The position numbers and the translations under genes were made by a program. Of a stretch of 64,000 bases of DNA, positions 37,854 to 47,333 are shown one piece after another; within the stretch, counting starts at the first letter, position 1, and every line of letters starts with the position of its first letter. Origin of the DNA: NVTR01 sp965237505 (lineage in GTDB: Bacteria > Pseudomonadota > Alphaproteobacteria > Rhodobacterales > Rhodobacteraceae). The notes beneath the pieces are model-generated. The model was not told where the DNA came from. It made no database searches and saw nothing but the letters and a program-made list of their open reading frames with translations. The DNA lies in contig CBDEFR010000009.1 of the NCBI GenBank assembly GCA_965237505.1, positions 1,798,001 to 1,862,000 of the forward strand, in the 5' to 3' direction.

Positions 37854-39332
37854 ATGGCCGAAACCGATCTTGAACGATTTGTAGACGCGCCCGGGCGCGC
37901 CGAAAAAATCAAAGAAGTCCGAAAAATGATCGACGCGATGGGGATCGAGTATCTCTATCTGCAATTCATATCGGTCACCGGCAAGATCATGGGCAAGGGC
38001 ATTCCCTCGGATCATTGGGAAGCGATTTCCAAAAAAGGTTTCCAATTGGTCTACGGCTCGACCGTCAACCTGTTCACCGACCGGGCCGGCAACTATCTGG
38101 GCTACGGTCCGGAAGCGGCCGAGCTGGTGGGCATTCCCGAGCCGGAAACCTTCATGCAACTGCCCTGGGCCAAAGAAATCGGCCGGTTTTATTGCACCTT
38201 GTTCCGCAACCGCGAGGAAAAGGAAAATCCGGGTGGCTTTTTGACCGCAGACTGTCGCGGCAACCTGCGCCGGATGCATGCGGATTTCACCAAAAAGCAC
38301 GGCACCAAGCTGCGGATCGGCACCGAGCCGGAAATGATGTGGCTGAAGTTTGATGAAAACGGCCAGCCGAAGTACGGCTATTCCAAGCCCTACTGTTACC
38401 ATATCGACCAGTTCGAAAGCCTGCGCCCGGTATCGATGCAGGTGATCCGATACTCCCGCGCGATGGGCCTTGACATGATCCAGGGCGATCACGAAGACGC
38501 GCCGGGCCAGCTGGAACTGAACTGGATGTATGACGACGTTCTGCGCAATGCCGACCGGCTGACCACCTATCGCCAGATTTGCGCGCAGGTGGCGCGTGAA
38601 TTCGGCATTTTCGCCTGCTTCATGAGCAAGCCGTTTGAAGGCGTTTCAGCCTCGGGCTGTCACCATAATATGTCGCTGTGGCGCGGCGGTAAGGACGAGT
38701 TTGTCAAATGCGGCAACGATCCCAAGAACCTACCGGGCACGGCCGACAACTACATGTATGTCAAAGGCGGCGAAAACACCTTCATGCCGGACGGCGATGA
38801 TGTGCAGATGCCGGGCAAAGAGGGCCTGGTGGCGATCGGCGGCGTGGTGCATCACTTGCAGGCGCTGACCGCAATCGGATCGTCGACCGTTAACTCGTAC
38901 CGCCGCTTGTGGGATACCGGTTTCTGGGCACCGGTCTTTGCCGACTGGGGTTTTCAGAACCGCACAACGGGCTTGCGGGTTTCCGCACCAGGGCGGTTTG
39001 AATACCGCTCGGTCGACTCGATGGTGAACCCCTATCTGATGGGGACTTGCCTGCTCGCGGCGATGGATGATGGCATCGACAACAAGCTTGACCCGGGCGA
39101 GCCGGAAGAACGCAACATCTACGATGCGATCAAGGCCGGCAAACAGGTCAAGAAACTGCCGATGTCGCTCGGTGAAGCACTGGATCACCTGGCCGGCAGC
39201 GAAGTTGTCAAACGCGGTCTGCCAGGCGAAATGTATCGGCTGTTCCATGAGTACAAATACGACGAATACGCCCGATTCATGGCCACGGTCACCGAATGGG
39301 ACAACGAAAGGTATATGGAATGCCTGCCGTAG
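37854..39332 (+). CDS. Glutamine synthetase-like ligase (glnT/gmaS superfamily)
   Basis: A 492-residue glutamine synthetase fold protein. Catalytic motifs are kept: GTEPEMMW, GDHEDAPGQLELN, SGCHHNMSLW, NSYRRLW and RFEYRSVDSMVNPYL. It is distinct from GmaS at 54268-55605 and longer. Directly upstream of mgsABC, it may ligate an amine to glutamate (gamma-glutamylamide synthesis) or make glutamine for the amidotransferase subunit MgsA. The ATG at 37854 follows AGGGAGACC. Which amine it uses is open. Confidence 0.82.
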   Translation: MAETDLERFVDAPGRAEKIKEVRKMIDAMGIEYLYLQFISVTGKIMGKGIPSDHWEAISKKGFQLVYGSTVNLFTDRAGNYLGYGPEAAELVGIPEPETFMQLPWAKEIGRFYCTLFRNREEKENPGGFLTADCRGNLRRMHADFTKKHGTKLRIGTEPEMMWLKFDENGQPKYGYSKPYCYHIDQFESLRPVSMQVIRYSRAMGLDMIQGDHEDAPGQLELNWMYDDVLRNADRLTTYRQICAQVAREFGIFACFMSKPFEGVSASGCHHNMSLWRGGKDEFVKCGNDPKNLPGTADNYMYVKGGENTFMPDGDDVQMPGKEGLVAIGGVVHHLQALTAIGSSTVNSYRRLWDTGFWAPVFADWGFQNRTTGLRVSAPGRFEYRSVDSMVNPYLMGTCLLAAMDDGIDNKLDPGEPEERNIYDAIKAGKQVKKLPMSLGEALDHLAGSEVVKRGLPGEMYRLFHEYKYDEYARFMATVTEWDNERYMECLP

Positions 39333-39341
39333 GCGGGCGCT

Positions 39342-39397
39342 GGTGGGCAAATTGCCCACCCTACGGGACACCGGGTGGGGTGGGCAATTTGCCCACC
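39342..39397. repeat. Large inverted repeat between the GS-like gene and mgsA
   Basis: GGTGGGCAAATTGCCCACC (39342-39360) and GGTGGGCAATTTGCCCACC (39379-39397) are exact reverse complements, and each is nearly self-palindromic. The pair can fold into one 19-bp stem with an 18-nt loop or two small hairpins. Repeats of this look (GGGTGGGCAA..) occur dispersed in many proteobacteria. It could also stabilise or terminate the upstream mRNA. Confidence 0.7.
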
Positions 39398-39424
39398 TTC
39401 CCAAAAACAGGAGGCACAACATAA

Positions 39425-40360
39425 ATGTGCGGAATTGTAGGACTGATCCACAAGGGCAAAAGCTCGAACGTCGGCGGCGAAATGACTGCGATGTTGCAGG
39501 CTCTGAAACACCGGGGACCGGACAGCACCGGCTACGCGGTCTACGGCGAGCCGACCGAGGGCAACTTTATCATGCGACTGAAAGTGGCGGAGGCCGAGGA
39601 TATGGCCCGCGGACGTGGTATTCATCAGGTGATCAAAGATCGTATCGCCGAGGTTGAAACCATACTCGCCGAACATGGAGCCGAGGTGAAATCGAAAGCC
39701 AACGCCACCGAATATGCCTTGCGCTACGTGCTTAGCCATGACGGCGACACCGCCGAAATGGCGGCCCATATCGAAGAAACCGAGGGCGTTGAGATTCTGT
39801 CGCTTGGCAATGGGCTGGAGCTGATCAAAGACCTGGGCGATGCGGCGGAAGTGGCCGGCATGTACGGCCTGAACAACTTCACCGGCACCCACGGCATCGG
39901 CCACACAAGGATGGCCACCGAATCCGATGTCGATATCCGCTCGGCCCACCCCTATTGGGCGTTTCCCTACAATGACATCAGCGTTGTCCATAACGGCCAG
40001 ATCACCAACTATTGGACGATGCGCCGCGAAATGGAACGCATGGGGCATCGGTTCATGTCCGATTGCGACAGCGAACTCTTGGCGGTCTACACCGCGCATA
40101 ACCTGGCAAACGGCATGGCGCTGGAGAATTCACTGCGCACTTCAATCGAGGAAATCGACGGTGTATTCACCTACCTGATCGCCACTCAGAACGAGCTCGG
40201 CATGGCCAAAGACACGATGGCCGCCAAACCGCTGGTGCTTTACGAAAGCGATGATCTGATTGCGATGGCATCCGAAGAGGTCGCGATCCGCGCCATCTTG
40301 CCGCAGGAAATTGACACCACTGACCCTTATGATGAGGAGGTTCGGGTATGGCAGGCGTAA
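39425..40360 (+). CDS. mgsA: N-methylglutamate synthase subunit A (class II glutamine amidotransferase)
   Basis: A 311-residue N-terminal nucleophile amidotransferase. The mature start MCGIVG supplies the catalytic Cys2, with RGPDSTGYAVYG, GIGHTRMATES and HNGQITNY. With MgsB and MgsC it forms N-methylglutamate synthase (gamma-glutamylmethylamide or methylamine plus glutamate). Also known as glxB in rhizobia. It overlaps mgsB by 13 bp. Confidence 0.87.
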   Translation: MCGIVGLIHKGKSSNVGGEMTAMLQALKHRGPDSTGYAVYGEPTEGNFIMRLKVAEAEDMARGRGIHQVIKDRIAEVETILAEHGAEVKSKANATEYALRYVLSHDGDTAEMAAHIEETEGVEILSLGNGLELIKDLGDAAEVAGMYGLNNFTGTHGIGHTRMATESDVDIRSAHPYWAFPYNDISVVHNGQITNYWTMRREMERMGHRFMSDCDSELLAVYTAHNLANGMALENSLRTSIEEIDGVFTYLIATQNELGMAKDTMAAKPLVLYESDDLIAMASEEVAIRAILPQEIDTTDPYDEEVRVWQA

Positions 40361-41217
40361 GCACCGCAGAGCTCAAAGAAATGTCGCAAGAAGAGCGCGT
40401 CAAAGCGCTCGGCATGACATCCGAACAGCTGACCGGCAAATCGCTTTATATCGAGTTTGACCCGGATGCCGGGGAAAATTTCACCTACCCCTGGGCGCCG
40501 GAAGTTGATTACAACAAGCGCACCGAACTGGACACGGACGAGCTGACCTCAACCCAGGTGAACAGCCGCATCCGCGCGCTGATGGCCGAAGGCTACGGCA
40601 CCATCGTGCTGAAAAATCCCCGTGGCAAACACTCGCTCGGCGTCGGCATCCTTAGTCGATTGAACCTGATCATCGAAGGCTCCACCGGTTATTTCGGCGT
40701 TGGCCTGATCGACGGGCCAAACGTGCGGATCACTGGCCGCGTTGGCTGGTCCTGCGCCGAAAATATGATGTCTGGCACGGTGATTATCGAGAAAAACGCC
40801 GGCTCGACCTTTGGTGCGGCCCTGCGCGGCGGCGATCTGGTTTGTAAAGGCTCAGTCGGCTCGCGCACCGGCATCGACATGAAAGGCGGCAGCATTATTG
40901 TCGGTGGCGATACCGGAGCGCTGTCGGGTTTTATGATGCAACGCGGGCGCATGGTGTTCTGCGGCAATGTCGGCAAGAACTTGGGCGACAGCATGTATGA
41001 CGGCACCATCTATGTCGGCGGCGATATCAAGTCCTGCGGCGTCGATGCCATCGAGGCCGATCTGACCGATACTGACATAGCCTGGCTGACCCGCAAGCTC
41101 ACCCAATACGGGCTGATGCCGGCGCGTGGCGTCGATCATTTCACCAAGATTGTCGCCGGCAAAATGCTTTGGAATTACGACAATCTCGAACCCACCGAAA
41201 AGAAACTAATCCTCTAA
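40348..41217 (+). CDS. mgsB: N-methylglutamate synthase subunit B (GltB GXGXG domain)
   Basis: A 289-residue protein made of the GXGXG beta-helix domain found at the C-terminus of glutamate synthase large subunits. It has repeated Gly-rich turns (GVGLIDGPNVRITGRVGWSCAENMMSG, GGDLVCKGSVGSRTGIDMKGG). It is the middle subunit of the MgsABC complex (glxC). The ATG at 40348 lies in the mgsA coding end. Confidence 0.87.
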   Translation: MAGVSTAELKEMSQEERVKALGMTSEQLTGKSLYIEFDPDAGENFTYPWAPEVDYNKRTELDTDELTSTQVNSRIRALMAEGYGTIVLKNPRGKHSLGVGILSRLNLIIEGSTGYFGVGLIDGPNVRITGRVGWSCAENMMSGTVIIEKNAGSTFGAALRGGDLVCKGSVGSRTGIDMKGGSIIVGGDTGALSGFMMQRGRMVFCGNVGKNLGDSMYDGTIYVGGDIKSCGVDAIEADLTDTDIAWLTRKLTQYGLMPARGVDHFTKIVAGKMLWNYDNLEPTEKKLIL

Positions 41218-41239
41218 AGTCACCGAAAGGACCGACCTC

Positions 41240-42604
41240 ATGGCTGACGGCGACATGCCCAAAAAGAAAGCGCTGACGCGCGATATTAACCGCATCGGCG
41301 ACAGTTTTATCTTCCCGCCCCGCGTCATCGACGACATTCACGTCAAGGCCGAACTGGGCCGCTACCGGATGCGCGCGATGTCGCTGTTCAAGAAAATCCC
41401 TCATTGGGATGATCTGACGTTTTTGCCCGGCACCCTGACCCGGTTCGTGATCGAGGGTTATCGCGAAAAATGCGAGACCCAAACCATCATCGGGCCGCGC
41501 GCCAAGCGGCCACTGGTGCTGGATATCCCGGTCTACATCACCGGTATGAGCTTTGGCGCGCTGTCTTACGAGGCGAAAACCGCTCTGGCGCGGGGCGCGA
41601 CGATGGCCGGAACCGCCACCTGTTCCGGCGAAGGCGGCATGATCCCGGATGAGCGGCGCTACAGCTCGAAATGGTTCTACCAGTGCATCCAGTCGCGTTA
41701 CGGCTTCAACCCGAACCATCTGGTGCTGGCAGACGGCGTCGAATTCTTCATCGGTCAGGGCTGCAAGGTTGGCCTGGGTGGCCACCTCATGGGCCAGAAA
41801 GTCACCGATCAGGTGGCCGAGATGCGCTCGCTGCCAGCAGGCATCGACCAACGCTCGCCCGCCCGCCACCCCGATTGGCTGGGACCCGACGATCTGGCGC
41901 TGAAAATCCAGGAAATCCGCGAAGCCACCGACTGGCAAATTCCGATCCAGCTGAAACTCGGCGCGGCGCGGGTTTACGACGACGTGCGCATGGCGGTGAA
42001 ATGCGACCCCGACAGCATCTACATCGACGGCATGGAAGGCTCGACCGGCGCCGGGCCGCACCTGGCGACCGAGGAAACCGGAGTGCCGGGCATGGCTGGC
42101 ATCCGGCAGGCGCGCAAAGCCATCGACGATCTGGGCAAACACGGCGAGATCAGCCTGGTCTATGCTGGTGGCATCCGCAACGGCGCGGACGTTGCCAAGG
42201 CAATAGCGCTGGGGGCGGATGCCATCGCCATCGGCCATTCGGCGATGATGGCGCTGAATTGCAACAAGGATATCCCCGAGGCGAATTACCCGGAAGAAAT
42301 CGGCGCCGAACCCGGCTATTGCTACCATTGCCACACCGGGCGTTGCCCGGTTGGCGTCGCCACCCAAGACCCCGTGTTGCGCGCCCGTCTCGACCCGGAT
42401 GCCGCCGCCGAGCGGGTCTATAACTTCCTGCATACGCTGACCATCGAAGCCCAGCTTTTCGCCCGTGCTTGCGGTAAGACCCACGTGCATTCGCTGGAAC
42501 CTGAAGATCTGGCGGCACTGACGATGGAGGCCTCGGCAATGGCCGGCGTGCCGCTGGCGGGCACCAACTACACGGTTGGCGTCGAAGATTATCATCACCT
42601 GTAA
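41240..42604 (+). CDS. mgsC: N-methylglutamate synthase subunit C (FMN-binding GltB domain)
   Basis: A 454-residue TIM-barrel FMN protein matching the glutamate synthase central/FMN domain. FMN-phosphate loop GGIRNGADVAKAIALGADAIAIGHSA; the 3Fe-4S cysteines lie in CYHCHTGRCPVGVATQD. It completes MgsABC (glxD). 22 bp after mgsB, ATG preceded by GGACCGACC. Confidence 0.88.
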   Translation: MADGDMPKKKALTRDINRIGDSFIFPPRVIDDIHVKAELGRYRMRAMSLFKKIPHWDDLTFLPGTLTRFVIEGYREKCETQTIIGPRAKRPLVLDIPVYITGMSFGALSYEAKTALARGATMAGTATCSGEGGMIPDERRYSSKWFYQCIQSRYGFNPNHLVLADGVEFFIGQGCKVGLGGHLMGQKVTDQVAEMRSLPAGIDQRSPARHPDWLGPDDLALKIQEIREATDWQIPIQLKLGAARVYDDVRMAVKCDPDSIYIDGMEGSTGAGPHLATEETGVPGMAGIRQARKAIDDLGKHGEISLVYAGGIRNGADVAKAIALGADAIAIGHSAMMALNCNKDIPEANYPEEIGAEPGYCYHCHTGRCPVGVATQDPVLRARLDPDAAAERVYNFLHTLTIEAQLFARACGKTHVHSLEPEDLAALTMEASAMAGVPLAGTNYTVGVEDYHHL

Positions 42605-42616
42605 GGAGGGCTGAAC

Positions 42617-43030
42617 ATGGCCGGAACCCAATATCACGGCTCTGAAATCAAGAACGTCGATCAGTTTGTAAAAGACGCAGCGGGCCCTGAAAGCCAACGC
42701 GAAAAGGAAATCGGCCAGCACATTGGCTATCGCTACGACGTTAACCTGGTGCCGGATTACGACCGGATCACACCGTATTTGTCAAAATACATGGAAGTTA
42801 TGGGCTGGGATGATCTGAACTGGCTGGAAGATGTCCACATGGGCTACGAGGACGGCATGGCGGCGGTGTTTGACCGCAACGTCAACGGCTGGGTGCGTAT
42901 TCCTGACATTATTGATCTGCCCGACAACCAACAAGACCGCGATATGATTGCCCGTGAACTGCTGCTGAAATTCCAGATGTCGGACAAACACCCGCTGGCG
43001 ACGCTGCGCAAGGCTTACATGAAATTCTGA
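42617..43030 (+). CDS. Conserved small protein of unknown function next to mgsC
   Basis: 137 residues, 12 bp after mgsC with a good ribosome site (AAGGAGGGC). Acidic and soluble, with no transmembrane segment. Aromatic-rich stretches (GYRYDVNLVPDYDRITPYLSKYMEVMGWDDLNWLEDVHMGYEDG) do not match a domain I know. Its placement suggests a structural or assembly subunit of N-methylglutamate synthase or an adaptor of the pathway. Confidence 0.7.
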   Translation: MAGTQYHGSEIKNVDQFVKDAAGPESQREKEIGQHIGYRYDVNLVPDYDRITPYLSKYMEVMGWDDLNWLEDVHMGYEDGMAAVFDRNVNGWVRIPDIIDLPDNQQDRDMIARELLLKFQMSDKHPLATLRKAYMKF

Positions 43031-43125
43031 GCGATGCCGCGCGCCGTAAATATCGCCTGCCCGCACATCCGGCCATTGGTTCTCGTGCATGAATCCGGCA
43101 GGGTCGTTTGGGCAAGGAGCGCCGC

Positions 43126-43728
43126 ATGAACTCAGCCGCCGCAATCCTGGGGCAAAGCTATTCCCACAATCCGCTGAAAGATGCCTTCCTGAAATGGCAA
43201 TGCCGGGTGCGCCAGATGGCGATGCGCGACAATCAGGGCCGACCGGATGACGCGATTACGCCAGCAGTGATGCTGCACGGCACAAAGGAAACCTTGGGTC
43301 ATTTCATCACGGTTCTGAACAAATCACCGAGCCATTCGTTGACCCCGGAACTCTTGCACATGGCGCGTCAGACAAACGACCCTGCGCAACGGCGCGACAA
43401 GGCACTGCAATTCCTGTCGTCCACCTATTACCAAAAACACATAGAATTTTCGGACCTTCTGACGGCAACTTTCCCCCCCAAATCGCCGGGTGCGGAACGG
43501 ATCAGAAAAGCCAAAACCTGCACCCTTGTGTTTGAGGCTTTTGCGCAGCGCTTTGATCTGGTTTGCAAGGTCTGGCGGCTGGCGGCGCACAACCCGCTTT
43601 ACCAGGCGACAATGGCGCATAACCAATTGTTCAATCCCGCATTGCCGCCAGATTCAGTGGTGCTTGGGTTCGAGCCGGACTGGGCGGGCTCGTCGTCATG
43701 TCCTGCTATTGAAAACCCAAGATCGTGA
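43126..43728 (+). CDS. Conserved protein of unknown function upstream of tmm
   Basis: 200 residues, helical, rich in Lys, Arg, Gln and Leu in the first half (SYSHNPLKDAFLKWQCRVRQMAMRDNQGRPDD), with no signal peptide or membrane segment. The ATG at 43126 is used; the frame is open back to 43108. It ends 54 bp before tmm. The function is unknown; proximity to tmm and mgs suggests a methylamine-related role. Confidence 0.7.
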   Translation: MNSAAAILGQSYSHNPLKDAFLKWQCRVRQMAMRDNQGRPDDAITPAVMLHGTKETLGHFITVLNKSPSHSLTPELLHMARQTNDPAQRRDKALQFLSSTYYQKHIEFSDLLTATFPPKSPGAERIRKAKTCTLVFEAFAQRFDLVCKVWRLAAHNPLYQATMAHNQLFNPALPPDSVVLGFEPDWAGSSSCPAIENPRS

Positions 43729-43782
43729 ACATTGCAAATCGCCACGGATCGTATCCGGGGCAGCAAACACCGGGAAATTCAG

Positions 43783-45123
43783 ATGGCTAAGAAAATATGC
43801 ATCATCGGCGCCGGCCCATGCGGTCTGGCCCAGCTGCAGGCGTTTCAATCCGCCGCCGACAATGGCGCCGAGGTGCCCGAGATTGTCTGTCTGGAAAAGC
43901 AATCCGACTGGGGCGGGTTGTGGAATTACACTTGGCGCACCGGCGTCGATGCGGCGGGCGATCCCTGTCATGGCTCAATGTATCGTTATCTGTGGTCCAA
44001 CGGCCCCAAGGAAGGGTTGGAATTCGCCGACTACACGTTCGATGAACATTTCGACCACCCGATCGCCAGCTACCCGCCGCGCGAAGTGCTGTGGGATTAT
44101 ATCATGGGACGGGTCAAAAAGGCCGGCGTGCGCGACAAGATCAGGTTCAACACATTGGTACGCGATGTACGCTTGGACGTCGGCAAGTTCATCGTCGTTT
44201 CGCGCAACGGCGAAACCGACAGCGAAACCACCGAAGAATTCGACAACGTGGTGGTGGCATCCGGGCATTTCTCAACCCCAATGGTCCCCTACTATCCAGG
44301 CTTTGAAGCCTTCGACGGCCGCATCCTGCACGCCCATGATTTCCGCGACGCACGCGAATTTGTGGGCCAGGACCTGCTGATTCTGGGTTCCAGTTATTCG
44401 GCCGAGGATATTGGTTCGCAATGCTGGAAATACGGCTGCAAATCGATCACCGTGGCCTACCGAACCGCGCCAATGGGCTACGGCTGGCCGGACAACTGGA
44501 CAGAGGTTCCGGCGCTGCACCGGGTTGAGGAGCGCACCGCGTATTTCATCGACGGCACTTCAAAAGAGGTCGATGCGATCATCCTGTGCACCGGTTACAA
44601 ACACCATTTCCCGTTCCTGCCCGACGATCTGCGCCTGAAAACCACCAACCGTTTGGCCACGGCGGACCTTTACAAGGGCGTGGTCTGGAACAACAATCCA
44701 GGCATATTTTATCTCGGCATGCAGGACCAATGGTACACGTTCAACATGTTCGACGCCCAGGCCTGGTGGGTGCGCGACGTGATCATGGACCGCATTGCGC
44801 TGCCGTCGCCCGCCGACATGGCGGCTGACGTGGCCGACCGGATCGCGCGCGAAGATGCGCTGGAAGATGACTATGGTTGCATCGCCTATCAAGGCGCCTA
44901 CACCAAGGAACTGATCGATGAAACCGATTATCCTAGCTTCGATATCACGGCCTCAAACCAAGCGTTCTATGGCTGGAAAAAACACAAAAAATCCGGCATC
45001 ATGACGTTCCGCGATCACGGCCATGTCTCGCCAATGACCGGCACCCACGCACCGGCGCATCACACCGCATGGGTTGACGCACTGGACGACAGCATGGCCG
45101 CCTACCTGCGCACCAAAGCCTGA
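43783..45123 (+). CDS. tmm: Trimethylamine monooxygenase
   Basis: A 446-residue flavin-containing monooxygenase that uses FAD, NADPH and O2 to convert TMA to TMAO. FAD-binding GAGPCGLAQ is at about residues 9-17, the FMO signature FDGRILHAHDF is present and the NADPH-binding ILGSSYSAEDIG follows; DQWYTFNMFDAQA is typical of bacterial Tmm. The start is at 43783; the frame upstream to 43732 lacks a good site. Neighbours are TMAO transporter and demethylase genes. Confidence 0.9.
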   Translation: MAKKICIIGAGPCGLAQLQAFQSAADNGAEVPEIVCLEKQSDWGGLWNYTWRTGVDAAGDPCHGSMYRYLWSNGPKEGLEFADYTFDEHFDHPIASYPPREVLWDYIMGRVKKAGVRDKIRFNTLVRDVRLDVGKFIVVSRNGETDSETTEEFDNVVVASGHFSTPMVPYYPGFEAFDGRILHAHDFRDAREFVGQDLLILGSSYSAEDIGSQCWKYGCKSITVAYRTAPMGYGWPDNWTEVPALHRVEERTAYFIDGTSKEVDAIILCTGYKHHFPFLPDDLRLKTTNRLATADLYKGVVWNNNPGIFYLGMQDQWYTFNMFDAQAWWVRDVIMDRIALPSPADMAADVADRIAREDALEDDYGCIAYQGAYTKELIDETDYPSFDITASNQAFYGWKKHKKSGIMTFRDHGHVSPMTGTHAPAHHTAWVDALDDSMAAYLRTKA

Positions 45124-46026
45124 TCAAACCGCGCGCGGGCTGTAGCGTTTGCGCGCAGCGCTTTCTTTCAGCAACCAATCTTCCACCATCGTGCGTTCCG
45201 GGAAGGCTTTGCGTTTTTCCGGCCTGAGCAGATAATAGCCGAAATCTGAGCGCACATTGCTGGCGCCAAGCGGGCGCACCAGCGCGCCTGAGTCAAGCAG
45301 CCGGTCCAAAAGATGCCCCCAGCCAAGGGCGACGCCCAGACCATCCACCGCCGCCTGAACGGCGAGCGGGTAAGTGTTGAACGACGCGGATTGGTCAAGT
45401 TCCGGCATTGTTACCCCCATTTCTTGTAGCCAAGTGAGCCAGTTCATCCACTCTGTGTGCATGGTCGACACTTCGATCAGCGCATGGGACTGCAGTCCTT
45501 CCAATGTCTTGATCGCCGGATTGGCGGCCAGGTATCCCGGCGCGCAGACTGGGAAAACCGTTTCTCCAAACAGCAACCGCGACCGGTATCCAAGCCAGTT
45601 TCCGTCGCCGCGCAGAATCGACAAATCGACCGTTTCCGCCAGGCATTAGCTGTCTCTGCGTGACGCCACCAGCATGATTTTAAGCTGCTTGTTGCGGTTG
45701 TTGAATTTTCGCAACCGCGGCATCAGCCACAGCGTCGCCACCGAATTGGTGGCCGCAAGTGTCACCGCATTGCGGTTGTGGCGCGACCGCATCTCGCGCG
45801 AGACGTCGCGCAAAGACTGGATGGCAGGCGAAACCGAATCCAGCAATTTCTGACCCTGCGGCGTCAGCGTCACCGATTTGTGGCCGCGCACAAACAGCGG
45901 CACCGTGTAATGCAGTTCCAGCAATCGCGCCTTTCGGCTGATCGCGCTTTCGCTGATATTCAGCTCGCGCGAGGCACCGGCGAAGCTCTGGCACTGAGCG
46001 GCAGCCTCGAATGCCAACAGATAATC

Positions 46027-47297
46027 TGAGCTACCCCCCGAAATTCGGACACTGACGTAAGCTACGATTTGTTGTTTGCTGATCTTCAACACGAAGGAGA
46101 TCAGAAATGTCGAAACGAAAGCAACATCATCCAGAATTTAAGGCCAAGGTCGCACTGGAAGCCTTGAAGGGCGAGGAAACGGTATCGGAATTGGCGAGCC
46201 GTTTTGGCGTTCACCCGACAATGATCCATCAATGGAAACGGCCTTGCTTGAAGGCGCATCGGGTGTGTTTGAATGCAGTGCCAAGAGGATCCGTGAGATC
46301 GACGAAGAGCGGGTCAAAGAACTGTATGCCAAGATCGGGGAGCTGGCCGTCGCCAACGATTTTTTGGAACGAAAGCTCAAGCCGTGGACCGGAAAGTGAG
46401 GCGCAGGATGATTGAACCCGGCCATCCTGGTCTGTCTGTCGGTAAACAATGCCAACTGCTGTCGATCTCGCGATCGTCGTTCTACTACACGCCGAAGGGC
46501 GAGACAGCGCTGAACCTCGGGCTGATGCGGCAGATCGACGAACAATTTCTTGAAACGCCTTTCTACGGTGTCCGCCAGATGACCTGGCATCTGAGGAACG
46601 AGGGCCATCTGGTGAACGAGAAACGTATCCGTCGTCTGATGCGGCTCATGGGCCTGATGCCGATCTACCAGAAGCCTAACACCAGCAAGATGGCAAAGGG
46701 GCACAAGATTTACCCCTACCTGCTGCGGGGGCTGCGGGTGGATCGTCCAAATCAGGTCTGGTGCGCAGACATCACATACCTGCCGATGCGGTGTGGGTTT
46801 CTCTATCTGGTAGCCATCATGGACTGGCACACCCGTAAGGTACTGGCCTGGCGTATCTCGAACACACTGGAGGCCACTTCTGCGTCGAGGCATTGATTGA
46901 GGCAATCCACCGCTTCGGCCCGCCCGGGATCGTGAACACCGATCAAGGCAGCCAGTTCACATCCTTTGCCTGGACCGATTGTGCGAAACGGGCTGGGGCC
47001 AGAATATCGATGGATGGCAAGGGTCGGTTCCTCGACAACATCTTCATAGAACGGCTCTGGCGATCGATGAAATACGAGCGCGTTTACTTGTATGCATGGC
47101 AAAGTGGTTCAGAAGCAAAGGCAGGGATCAAGAAATGGATGGAATTTTACAATCACAAACGCCCGCATTCGGCTCTTGGCGGCAAGCCGCCAGCCGTGGT
47201 CTATTGGCAAACAAATGAAACAAACAATCCAGATCAGCAGATGCAAAAAGTAGCTTATTTTACGCCGAACCCTGTCCAATGATTGGGGAGTGGCTCA
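46027..47297 (+). mobile_element. IS3 family insertion sequence inside the LysR gene
   Basis: 1271 bp with ends TGAGCTACCCCCC (left) and the complement of TGAGCCACTCCCC (right). It has a 3-bp duplication ATC (46024-46026 and 47298-47300), as expected for IS3. Excision restores the LysR reading frame. Its own genes are frameshifted. Confidence 0.9.
46107..47282 (+). pseudogene. IS3 transposase (orfA and orfB), two frameshifts
   Basis: orfA starts MSKRKQHHPEFKAKVALEAL with a helix-turn-helix (VSELASRFGVHPTMIHQWKR). A missing G near 46240 shifts the frame just after WKR. orfB begins at 46384 and runs to 46896 (DDE core GLRVDRPNQVWCADITYLP). Another missing base near 46875 (EA.DFCVEALIEA) pushes the rest into the frame 46893-47282, which holds HRFGPPGIVNTDQGSQFTS and the final Glu region. 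The element is probably unable to move on its own. Confidence 0.85.
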
Positions 47298-47333
47298 ATC
47301 CAGCGGCGGTAGAACGTTTCCGGTCTTGGCCAT

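Larger units (their letters stand above)
45124..47333 (-). pseudogene. GcvA-type LysR regulator, stop codon plus IS3 insertion
   Basis: A LysR regulator between tmm and the tmo operon. With IS3 removed the gene starts at 47333 (MAKTGNVLPP), joins LDYLLAFEAAAQ in frame and continues as the winged helix-turn-helix (FAGASRELNISESAISRKARLLE) and effector domain. Lesions: the IS3 element (46027-47297) after about 12 codons, and an in-frame TAA at 45647-45649, both sides of which stay in one frame (ASRRDS*CLAETVDLSILRG). The gene product is therefore lost. It probably once controlled tmm or tmoXWV. Confidence 0.88.

Noticed and set aside
41141..42721. A 526-codon minus-strand frame opposite mgsC
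   Set aside because: It is a shadow of mgsC, with no domain and repetitive His/Arg-rich composition.
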